Below, one piece after another: positions 44,201-54,600 of a DNA stretch of 64,000 nt; position 1 is the first letter of the stretch, and each line of letters begins with the position of its first letter. The stretch spans positions 124,001-188,000 of the forward strand of contig KV918771.1 of NCBI GenBank assembly GCA_002049455.2, written 5' to 3'. The stretch is from Porphyra umbilicalis. Lineage: Eukaryota; Rhodophyta; Bangiophyceae; Bangiales; Bangiaceae. A program made the position numbers and the translations under genes. The notes under the pieces are model-generated. The model was given only the letters and a program-made list of their open reading frames with translations, was not told where the DNA came from and did not search any database.

Positions 44201-44428
44201 ATCGGCGGTCGCCGAAGGGAAGCTCGAGGAAGGCGGCGGCCGTGTGGACACGTTCGTGAAGCCCCTCGGCGGCGCACCCGCGTCGGGCCGGGTCGAGCCA
44301 TGATAGCCGTTAAAGCCCATGGCCGCAAGCGTGGAGCAGTTGTTCCCTCCAAACGGCGGAGCCACGTACGGGGCATGGTTATTTGCCTTCAGCGACCCTG
44401 ACACGGTTGGGGGGGGCGCCACGGCCAC
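41228..44428 (-). pseudogene. Unidentified gene, decayed and split by a hAT MITE
   Basis: Minus-strand parts, 5' to 3'. 44428-43960 is a Pro/Asn/Gly-rich N-terminus. 43872-43636 is basic, with PSQRSARSAMRKVAGKRKAG. 43614-43096 is helical and coiled-coil-like (VNNKIEKGAADMKETKKV, KQRMKQRMKEDMGL). 42281-41228 has KISVKEMCVSSLIVSCKSQF, a Lys-rich linker, a folded-looking stretch (EYSCCTLGHVCLPAAVIRDY, ADWMYEQFAAELWRLHKWLP) and a long Asp/Glu tail from triplet repeats. Removing the MITE (42290-43042) and one TSD copy leaves the minus frame continuous across the site, apart from one TAG just after HDMNE. Further stops and shifts lie near 43620 and 43870. I do not recognise the family; the basic and acidic blocks suggest a nuclear protein. 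Confidence 0.45.
42290..43042. mobile_element. hAT MITE, 753 bp, TSD ATCTTGTC
   Basis: Ends CAGGGCTTGTCAGGATAT and (inverted) CAGGGGTTGTCATGGATAT, flanked by exact 8-bp repeats ATCTTGTC at 42282-42289 and 43043-43050. The interior is AT-rich with many GGATA/TATCC motifs and no gene. Same family as the 242-bp element at 52212. It lies in the gene relic at 41228-44428, and the perfect TSD suggests a fairly recent insertion. Confidence 0.92.
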
Positions 44429-44429
44429 G

Positions 44430-45999
44430 GAAGACCCGTCAGGCTACACGCCTGGCCGGCGCAACCCTCGCCCCAACCGCCCACACCGCCTTCGTACACC
44501 CCCCTCGTCCATCCCGCCGCCGCCGCCGCCCTCACCATCCTCGCTCCCGCCGCCCCTGACGCCCCTACGGCAGCCACCCCCCCCTCCCTTCAGCGTCCCC
44601 CTCCACCATCTAGCGCCGCTCCCGCTCCTGGTGATGTCTACGGACGGCGCCTCCGACACCCTCGTCGCCCCCGCTCCCAACAGTCCCGGCACGTCCGCCG
44701 CCGCGGACCGCCGCTGCCGCCGCCTCTGCCACCGTCTGTTGGCGCTCTTACCGCACTTGTGGACCCCTGACGCAGCCCCGGCCGACATTCGCACCACAGA
44801 GGCTCCCCCCGCTCCCCCGCTTCACCGAGCACCCCCCGAACCAGCAGGTAAGCGCGGGTTTTTAATCGATAGGGACCCGTCTTAGAGGCTGAGACTGCAA
44901 GACGAAGCGTACCTCTCTTTTTTTGCCGTGCAGACAGACACGGATGGGGAACTTCGATGCGGTATAAGAAGCGACCACCAAGCTCTGTAGACTCGATTTT
45001 TCTCCTTCTACATTGTCATGCTTTTTTCTCTCAAAAAAGCTCGTATCGTCTCTCTACCACACATCCTCGTAGCCTCAAGGCCGAAGAAAGGGGGCTTAAA
45101 CTGACTGTGCCTCCCTCCCCTGATGCGCAAAAGCACTCTCACAGTGCTCGGGAGGTGGTGCCTTCGAGGCCGACGGCGCAGAGGAGCGATGCGGCGTCGT
45201 GAGTCAGCAGCCCCGCGGTATTGGGGCCGCCGGGGTGCGGGCGAGGGGGAAGGCAGCCCACTCGCACAGCAGGCCGGCCGTCGTCGACTTCGTGCGGTGA
45301 CCAGGTCAGAGGCCACCGTGAGGTGATGGCCGGCGGCCGTTGTTGAGAGAGGGGGGTTGGCCAAGAGGAACTGCGCCAGAATGATGCTGGCTGAAATGAA
45401 TCCAGTGTGGTCCCGTCAAGTGCAGGCGGTCACCACATGGCGCTTTCCGCAGTGTCAGGGGTCTGCCGCCCCCGGCCTGTGGTTGGAGGCTGTACTGTGA
45501 GCAGGCCCCTGGGACGGTTCTGCGTCGCTTCGGAGCGGGTAGCAGCGGGCGGGTGTCGCGTGGGATGGGTCCGGAGGCGGCGCAGGCAGGCCTGAGAGGA
45601 GTGTTCGCACTGACCTGACTTGCGAGCGCTGTCTCGTGCTGCCAGATGGTGAGAACGTGAAAGCCAGCGTCCACGTTCATACACTGGCCAGCGATTGCAA
45701 GATCCTTCTGTGCGCCCGCTGTCAGGACTGTCAAAGTTGCCACTCCCGCACCTGTATCCCGTGCTGGCAACAGGAGGGGGCAACAACAGAAGCGCGCAAA
45801 CACGCACCCATAAGTACCTAGACCTCGGTCGCTGTCCTTATTTTTTTATTGACCCTTTCAGGCCCTGCCTCGACAGTTTTGGAACGAAGGACGCTTCAGA
45901 TGGGGCATGCCCGAGCCATGGAAACCGCCTTAGTCAGCTCACAGTGGCACGCAAACAGTAGAGAGAGACACGCACACGGCTCTTGGGCCATTCGTTGAC
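44430..45999. other. No gene supported; diverged MITE-like segment
   Basis: A Pro-rich frame (44319-44885) resembles low-complexity sequence. 44885-45105 resembles the CAC-ended MITE at 19006 (shared CTTCTACAT.GTCATG block and a CTTAAACTGACTGTG end). The rest is featureless. Confidence 0.35.
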
Positions 46000-46039
46000 A
46001 CACCATGTGGCCGCAGACGACCGTTCGACCGGCATGATT

Positions 46040-47930
46040 CAGGCTCGAGCACCTTCCACCACCTGTAGCGGTGCGACCGCAACACACGTCAAGCGTTCGG
46101 GCGGATTCGGTCCGAAATGGTACCGGAAGGCCTCCACGTGTCTCGCTGGATTGCCTTCATTTGGGCGCTGTGGGCTCAGTTCACACGCTTTCCGTGATAT
46201 GTTCGGCAGGTATTCGACGGACACCTCTAGATTTCGATACTTGAGACGACGCTGATACGTGTCCTTCGTTGGCAACGAGCCACTGCGGCCAACAATGCCG
46301 AGGCCAACAGCGCTCAGATCTTCGAAAGGTAGCCCACCCGATTTCACCCATTACATTGCCCGTTGGCAACGCGTTGGCCGGTTGGCAACTGACCACTCGT
46401 AGAGCCACACGTAGCGGTTTCATTTCACCATTTCAGACCGTTGGTCCGACATTGGTGGGAATGCTCTTACTCGCGCGATGAGGATCCGGGTCAGGGCTAG
46501 AACTCTGACTTTGGATCTCGCTCTCGGGGTTGGTGACTTGTCACCGGGGGTGCTTGGAACCCCTTTTCTTCGGTCATCGGTTGTGTTACCCTTCACCGCC
46601 TCCGTTAGGGGACGGTGCCGCAGAGTGGCGGAGAATGCGAGAGGTTCCAGTAGGGAATTAACGGGCTTAGCCCCTCTTCTTTGTGACCCTTGTCTCAATG
46701 CCGGCCCGGGCAATTTGCCGGTAGTGTACTCTTTTCTTGACTTGATCAGAAAAGTATACCCCTTCCCGCGTCAAGACGGGGAATTCGATTTCCTTCTGAC
46801 GCCAGTAATTACTGAGGACTTTCCTCGAGATGGAAGAGACAAATTGCCACGTGTCTTCTTTTCCGGGAATCCCTATCCATTTGACTAGGAGCTTCAATTG
46901 CCCGTGAGCATTCCAGCCATGTTTGATAAATCTGTCAAACACGAATTCTGGACTATCCGCATGTTGGGTGCCCTCCTTAAAGGGGGCTTGTGCCTTACTG
47001 GCACGGGTCCACTTGGCATCCCGTGCCGGAGGCGTGGGAGCTCCGGTGACATGGTCGCTGCTTACCATCCTGATGCCCCTGGAGCTCTGTATCAGGAATC
47101 GGTATCCATCGGTCTGTAGCACCATGAAAGGTTCTTGCTTTTTGAGCCCAAGCTTCTTTGGCGAGCGGGAGTAGGAATCCAGATACAGCAAGTCCTCAGC
47201 TTGTAGCTGGATATTCTTTCATCGAGCGCGTGCATCAAAGGCGCGCTTGTACGCCGCCTGGGCTTTACCAAAATGCTCTCGGACCTCGGGTATGAGGGCG
47301 TTCAGGTCCTCAATATATTGTTCCGCCGCCGAGCTGGCGTCGACGGGTCCTTCCGTGGCTTGTCTTAGCTGAGGCATTCTCTCGATACCAGTTAGTTGGA
47401 GTCACATCGGGTTCAGGAATGCAAAGAAGATCTTCACAGTGCTGGAATGGACCTGCGTATTGTACGCAAAGGTCAAAAGGGACAGATGGCTGTCCCGCTC
47501 TGCTTGGTGTTCCGCTACATAGCAGCGGAGCTGTGGAACGAGGGTGCGGTTATGCAGCTCCACCTGCCTTTTCGTCTGCAGGTGTTAAGGCGGGGTATAG
47601 TTCGAAGCTATTCCGAGTAAACCCAGGATGCCTTGGTAACATGCCGAGGCAAACTGCGGCCCGTTGTCCGTAAGGACTGTGTCGGGGATGCCATATGCGG
47701 CAACTCATGTATCAATAAAGGCCGATGCCACTGCCAGTGCCGTGGCTTTCCTTGGAGGGATGGCTCTTGTCAACTTTGTGAACCGGTCACAGTTGACCAG
47801 TTTGACAAGACGCTCTGCCCACCCCACCTAGTTGGGGGGAGGGCGAGCCAGACCGTGTCGCCGGGTAGTCCTGTCGGGGAATACCCGCCCCGGAAGAAAA
47901 CCCCGAAGAGCACACACGCACGGCGTCGAC
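46040..47930 (-). mobile_element. Chromodomain Gypsy element 1, truncated and decayed
   Basis: Minus strand. An integrase core lies at about 47390-47930, followed by the integrase C-terminal region and a chromodomain at about 46667-47200 (LKLLVKWIGIPGKEDTWQF). A purine-rich, PPT-like tract at about 46668-46680 follows, then a possible 3' LTR remnant to about 46040. Upstream Pol domains are missing. It is broken, with roughly five or more interruptions, and is therefore old. The family is close to element 2. Confidence 0.7.
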
Positions 47931-48047
47931 CGGGGGAAGGCGCCCCGAGCGACAAACACGAGTTGTGTGATCGGAAGTTTACTTGCCCGCGTCGAAGGCC
48001 TCGAGGCAACACTCGCGCCTCGCCCTCTTTTCCCGTGCGTTCCTCTC

Positions 48048-48180
48048 GGACCCTCCGAAAACCCTCCTCAGACCCCCTCAAAGGACCCTCGGAAAACCCT
48101 CCTCAGACACCCTCAAGGGACCCTCGGAAACCCCTCCTCAGATACCCTCGAAGTACACTCGGAAAACCCTCCCCTCAGGG
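48048..48180. repeat. 35-bp tandem repeat
   Basis: About four units containing CCCTCGGAAAACCCTCCTCA, between Gypsy element 1 and the antisense coding region. Confidence 0.85.
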
Positions 48181-48249
48181 CCCACGGGGCCAGTCCCAGC
48201 AGAGGACGGTCAAAGCTTCCAATATTGCCTTGAGTAGAGGCGGGGGAAG

Positions 48250-49131
48250 GGTGCTATGTGACACCCTCGCGGCGCCCCGGGGTCAGGGGCGCGGAGTAAC
48301 ATAAGTCGATAATCCAAGTCGGGTTTACACAAAATTTAGGCCCTCAAGTAGGGGCCCGCCCGGGGGGGAACGAATCCCAGGGAAGTATTGGGATCTCGGA
48401 TGTGGTTGGTGAGCCACGAGGTGATCACAAGTGGGTCGCCAACGGAACAATTTGAAATATGCGGTAGTGGGACATATTTCCGGGGATTCTGGTTCCCCGA
48501 GTGTGGGGGCCATGTGGCGGACCGTCGCAATTCCCCCTTCTAAAGGAATCGCCGTCCCGGCGGCCCAGAGCCAGGGGGGCGGGCCCGAACGAGTGTGGCG
48601 GGCGGGCCAGGAAGGCTAGCCGGCGGGCTCCCCAGTGTGGTACCCGGGTGCTGCCCCGGTCATCGCCAGCGAGGTTCGCCCCGGATAATGGGGGCGCTCC
48701 CTTCGGGGGCAAGAGGGTACGCGCCGTCGCCGTGCGGTGGACACGGCGGCGGGGTGCCAGGTGCGCGGCCGCGTGTCCGAGGCAGGACCGCTAACCGTGC
48801 CCGGTGCGCCAACAGGGGGGCGCCCAGTATGGCGCCCCCGTCCCCCCCCCTGAAGGTTGTCTTGCGGGGCCCCTCCCTGTGAAGAGTCGTCCAGGGGGAG
48901 TAACCCGCAAGGCGGGGCTGCAACGGCCCGTAGGGGGCTCCTGCTCGCCCCCCAGGGGCTCATAAAAAGGGGGGTAGGCGGGGGACGGACGGGGCAGCCG
49001 TCCACTTCCGGCCGCCACCATTCCCCCCGTCGCCAGTTGAGTTGAGAGCCCCGCCGCGTCCCCCTGTGCTCATTGCGTCCCCCTCCCCCTCGCCATCCTC
49101 CTCACCGCCCCCCTACTAGTGCGCGGCGGCT
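48250..49131 (+). promoter_or_regulatory. Possible promoter or leader of the antisense region
   Basis: GC-rich non-coding stretch with a TATA-like CATAAAAAGG at 48961-48970, about 165 bp before the ATG at 49132. The segment TGTGACACCC near 48258 could mark an LTR-like border, but no second copy was found, so an LTR is not shown. Confidence 0.25.
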
Positions 49132-51491
49132 ATGGCTTCCTCGCTGTCGACGGCAGTGGCGCCGACTGAGGAGATGGCTTTCCCCAGTACGGGGCGCGCC
49201 GCGCCGGCGTCGAGTGAGACGCCGGCGTCGGCCACGGCAAATTCGAGCAACCCTGCGGCGAGGACCCCGCGGGTGGGCGGGGCGCCGGGCAGTACGGGCG
49301 CCCCCAAGGCCAAGGGATCGACGGCGGCCACCCCGCGGGCTGGCGGGCCGGCGGCGTCTGCGCCTGCTACGCCGGCCGGCGCCACCAAGTCAAGTTGCGC
49401 GGCCTTAATGGCGCCGCGGGAGAAGGCGGCCCGTCGGTCGCGCCTGGCCAGCGGCGCGCCCCCGAGCCAGGAGTCCTCGGCGGCGGGGAGTCAAGCGACT
49501 TAACCGCTGCCGCCCCCCCTCCGGTCCAAGTCAACGGCCGGGTCGGCGTCGGTCTCCCGCGCGTCGAGTGCGGCGACGCGGCCGGCCGACGAGGACGCGG
49601 CCGTGCCCCGCACGGCGGCGGCGCGCGTGCCGCTGCCGCTCAGCCCGCCAGGAGCTCCCCCGGCGGCGGCGGTGGCGGCCACGGCGGCTCTGGGCGATGA
49701 GGGGGATGACCCCATGCAGCAGGAGTCTCACCCGCCGGTTCCACGCCGGGGGCGCCTCCCGGTTGTGGAGGAGGCGGGGCCCGCGAAGCCGGGGGCGCTG
49801 GTCCAGTGGACGCCCCCCAATGCCCCCAGCCAGTTGAGGGAGTGTCGCCTGCGGACGCCCTACTCCGCGATCTCGCTGCTGAAGCAGGGCCGGGATTGGC
49901 ATCGCTGGCTGACGCGCCACCCCGTGCAGTGCGAACTGCCTGCCGGGGTGGTGATGGCCCTGCCCGCGCTACTAGAGGCGGGGGGCGCGCCGTGGGTGGA
50001 GCGCGCCGCCGCGCGCCTGTCCAATGTCATGGACGGGGCAACCACCGTTGACGTGCCGCCCGTCGTGGCGAGGGAGTGGGCGTGCTCCTTCTTCTCGTAC
50101 TTGTGCAAGGAGGATCCCCACTTCCACCGCCAGGACGCCCGCATCAAGCGCCGGGTGCGGGAGGCTTCGGGGATCCTGGTGCGGGCCTCTCAAGTGAAGA
50201 GTACTCAGGTACACGCCTCGGCGCGGCGGGCGTACTAAGTCCCGACGCCGTCCTGGTGGTCGGCGCTGGGGTTGCCATTTGGGTTCCCCGCCCGGATGCC
50301 GCGCATTGTGGCTTACTTTGGCACCGCGCTCCGCCGGGGGGAGCCTACCCCGGCGGCGGCCATCCTCGCTACCCAGTGGGTGCTGGAGTTGGCGGGGGTG
50401 TGGTATGCCTCCGCCCGTACCAAGTGGTACCTCTGACATTTGCCCGCGGCCGTGGTGGGCCGCCTGGTCGGGCTCCGCCTCGCCGACGTGGCGGAGGGGG
50501 CGGGCCCGGACGCGCATGGGTACCTCAGCGAGTTGCTGGACCTACACCAGTCGGTGGACTGGGAGGCTGCCGGGCCCTACCTGGCCCGCCGAGTTGGCGG
50601 GGAGGAGGGCGAGGCGCCTCGGGCGCTCGTCCACTGCGACAAACGCCTGTCGGGCGGGCGCATCGGCCTCCGTGAGGGACTGGGTGACCCCGCCTTCCCC
50701 TACGCTGCGAGAGTATCGGCGACGTCGCCCCCGGCCGAGTAGGGTTGGGGTGCCACAGGGGTAAGTTCCCCCCACCAGTGTAAGCGTACCCGGGGTACTG
50801 CCGAGCGCCCCCCTGCTCATGGGGGCGCTGTCCGAAGACCACTCGGGCGGGGGCGTCACCCGTGCGGCGGTCGGGCCGCCCGACGTTCGCCTCGCCGGGG
50901 GTCCCGTACTACCCGGCCCTGGTGGCGAGGCAAAGCCTCAGCTGGGGGTACGTCACCCCCCGGTGCGCGTACGCCCTGGCATCCACCTACCCAAGTGCGG
51001 CGGGGGCGCTTAGGGCGGCCCATGGGGAGGCGATAGTGGCCTCCCTGGTGGACACCCTGGCGTGGGTTACGAGGGGGGCGGGGGCCGTACTGCGGGAATC
51101 CCCGTCCCCCCTTACCGCCTCGGCCAAGCAGTTTCTGGTGCACACCACCCCAGAGGCTATCGGGTACCAAATGGCCTCCCGCTTAGAGGGGCACGGCCAG
51201 CGAGTGGCGCCTGGGCCCGTAGTGCCTTCGGCGGCCGGGGGCTCCATTCGAGCTCCGTACGCCGGGGAGCCTGCTGGCGCAGCTGCACCCTACCATGGGG
51301 GCGGCTACCCCTCATCCGCTGGGCGGTACTCCGCAGCGGGGGCGGCGCCGAGTAGGGCGCCGCGCTCGTCCTGGGGGCCGGGCCCCGCGGACCGAGGGTC
51401 GGCCCAGGAGTACCCGGTGGATTCCTCGGGTTACGACCACTACGGGGGGTACGCCCGCGACGACCGCCCGCACTCGCCGGGTAGGGAGTAG
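49132..51491 (+). mobile_element. Long antisense coding region beside Gypsy element 2
   Basis: About 2.3 kb on the plus strand reads as one acidic-to-neutral protein region. It has an Ala/Thr/Ser-rich start, a folded-looking middle (ISLLKQGRDWHRWLTRHP, VAREWACSFFSYLCKED, AYALASTYPSAAGALRAAHG) and a Gly/Tyr/Ser-rich end (SSGYDHYGGYARDD). It runs opposite to the Gypsy pol and lies between the end of pol and older sequence. It matches no Gag, Pol or Env that I know. It is broken in about three places. It may be an extra antisense ORF carried by the element, as some plant Gypsy lineages have, or a captured or independent gene. Confidence 0.45.
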
Positions 51492-51639
51492 AGACCCTTG
51501 TCCGGGCAGGGTACCGGGGCGTTGACTTATCGGTAGCCCCTCCCCCTACCATGCTTTTCCCTAGTTGGTTTGGATCTATTGTCGGGTAGGTGTGTGAGGG
51601 TTACACTCTACTGGGGGTTTTTAGTTGTATGACACCCTT

Positions 51640-54600
51640 CTTGTCATCATGAGCCGGTGCCGCGCACAGTGCTGGCGGACCTCCTCAGCCGGGAGGTCCA
51701 CCACGTAGTGCCAGGAGTCCTCCCGGGGTCCATACCCGAACCATCTTACCTTGAGCATGAGTCGCTACTGGTCGTCGTACCCCTGTCCGACAAAGTGGTC
51801 GAAGACAGCCTCAATCGGTTGACTTGCCAATGAGGGGAGGGAGGGGACCCGCCACGCGGCCAGTGCCCGTGCCCATGCCGAGTCACCCTCGGGTGGTTCC
51901 GGGGCCCGCGTGGCGTGGTTCCCATTGATGGTATGGTTATCATCGTCACTTTCAATGGTGAGCCGACGCCTGTCTATCTTTAATATCTGGTAGGGTCCCA
52001 GTGTCTTGACGACGAGTTTACCCCCCTGATTTTCGTGGGACTTCACGAATACCCAGTCTCCAACTTGGAGGGCTTCGCGGCGAGTCTGCACGCGCTTGTC
52101 GAAGGCTCGTTTGTACCGGGCCTGTGCCTTTTCCATGGTATCCCGTACAAGGGGGATCAGTGAGTCGAGGCGCTGGAGAAAATTCTCCTTGGCTCGCCCG
52201 GGGGTTACTGTCAGGGGTTGTCAGGATAAATATCCGATATCCGGGGCTACTGTTATTGCAAACAAAACGACTTCATCCGACATCATGTTGCCCGAGCAGC
52301 TCGGGCTATTGTCATTGTGGCGTCCAGAGCATCCCACAGGAGGTCTTTTTTTCTTCAGTGGGCAATCATGGACAAATATTCTGCGACATATTCTGGATGA
52401 CATCCGTACTCTGGCCGGGATACGGCCAAAAAATCATATTCTGACAATCCCTGGTTACTATCTCTTCGGGGTCGGGGCCCGCTGTAAGTCTTTCGATTGC
52501 CACGGGAGTAAGCCGTCGAGGACTTACGAACGCGAAAGGGTTCTGCTCGGTGCTACTATGCACTTGCGAATTGTAAGCCGTTACTAGCAGGCTTAAGTAT
52601 TGGGAACACGTAACCACGTGGTCACTTACGTTGTGTCGTACTTGCTCAACTCAGGTCTTATTAAACCGTTCGAGCTGCCCATTAGTTTGAGGGTGGTACG
52701 GGGTGGCATAGTTAGTGTTAATATCCAGGGTCTTGAGCACTCCTTGCCAGAGTACGGCAGCGAATTGGGGTCCGTTATCCGATAGACCTGATTCGGGGAT
52801 CCCATAGCTAGCAACCCACGTGTCGAGGAACGCGCTGAGAACATCCAAAGCCGTGATGTCTCGATGCGGGACCGCCCGAGTGATCTTAGTAAATCGCTCA
52901 CAGATAACAAGGATGTACTCATATCCCTCGGGGGTCCTGGGCAGGGGGCCAAGTAAGTCAATGGCCAGAGCTGCGAAGGGTTCTGTCGCGGGGAACAACC
53001 TCATGAACGCTTTACTCTGCGTACCCATGAGCCGGTTCTTGGCACATGTGGGGCAAGCTGCCACCCACCCGAACACATCCATCGCCAGCGAGGGCCAGTA
53101 GTATTGGTCCCGCAGGGTCTGGTACGTGCGCGTTCCACCTGGATGCGCAGCCAAGGGGGAGGAGTGCTCCGCCCGTAATACGTCCTTGACTGAGGACTGG
53201 AGGACCAGTACCTGCTGGGTCCCCTCGCGGTGTCCGCGACGGCATAACAACCCGTCTGCGTTCTCGTAGAAGCGCGTGGGCGTGGGGGTGTCAAGTAACT
53301 TCTTGACCCCCTGACAGAACTCGTCTGTCGCCTGCTCCTGGACTAGTTCGCCCAGGGGTATGCGGGCGGTCTCCCTGTTCTCGGGGAATCGGGGGTCAAG
53401 TACCGCCCCCGATCGAGTTGTCACCCCGACTGTGGGGATCTCCTGGGAGATGGGTCCCGTGTCCAGCCCCTAAGTCGGGATGCGGGACAGAGCGTCGGCC
53501 ACCGCATGTTGGGGGCCGGGCTTGTATTCCACATCAAAGTCGAACTCCGAGAGGAGGATGCGCCAACGATTGAGTCGATTGTTGGTGCAGGCCGTCGTGG
53601 TTAGAATCCACTTCAGTGCCTTGTGATCACACCGGATGAGGAACTTGGTGCCTTCGATGTACGGTCGAAGTGAACCAATCGCCCACACCACACCTAGTCC
53701 CTCAATCTCGGTGACAGTGTAGTTCTTCTCCGCCGGTAGTAGGCCCTTACTGAAGTAGCCTACGGGCAGGTACTTGCCATCAGGTTGATGCTGTAGTAGG
53801 CAGCACCCTAGCTGGTCGTAGCTAGCGTCCACATCGATGATGTACTTCCTCTCCTTTCGCGGTATCGCAAGGATGGGCGGGTGGCATAGCTGTTCGCGTA
53901 GTTTGTCGAACGCGTTCTGTTCCTCCGGAGTAGGGGGACTCAACCGCTTAGGAAGCTTTACGCTGTTCAAGTTGTTTAGCGGCTTCGCGGTCTTAGCGAT
54001 GTCTACCGTGAACCGACGGTAGACATTGCACATGCCCAATAAACTCCTGAGTTGGGTTTGGTTCTGGGCGAAGCTGGCCTTCTTGGTGGCCTTGAGGTTC
54101 TTCTCGTTCACACTCACGCGTCTTCGCCGTACAACATGGCCAAGGTCCTTCACCTCGTTACTAAAGAGGTGTCACTTCTGTGCCTCGAGGGTGACCCCAT
54201 GCTTCCCGATTAGGGTGAGCACCGTGTCTAAGTGGGACAAGTGGGACTCGGCATCGGCGGAGAAGATGATGAGGTCGTCTAAGTAGACGAGCACATTCTG
54301 CAACTTGACTCCAGATAGGATCATGTCAATAGCCCTCTGAAAAGTGGCAGGGGCATTGCACAGGCGAAACGGAAGACGCGTACACTGGTACGTCCCACAG
54401 TGGCAAGTGAATGCCGTCTTCGTCTTATCCTGCTCGGCTAGGGGCATCTGCAAGTACCCCGCGTTGCAGTCCAGCGTGGAGAAGAAATGGGCATCCCCTG
54501 AGGAGTCGAGGCAGTCGTCCATCCGGGGTAGTGGATACGAGTCGCGTACTCTGCGCTCGTTCAACTGCCGATATTCGATGAAGAACCGGGGACTCCCATC

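Noticed and set aside
48250-51630. The whole stretch as a 3.4-kb LTR of Gypsy element 2
   Set aside because: The inner border fits an LTR start, but no second copy exists beyond the gag side, so it cannot be shown.
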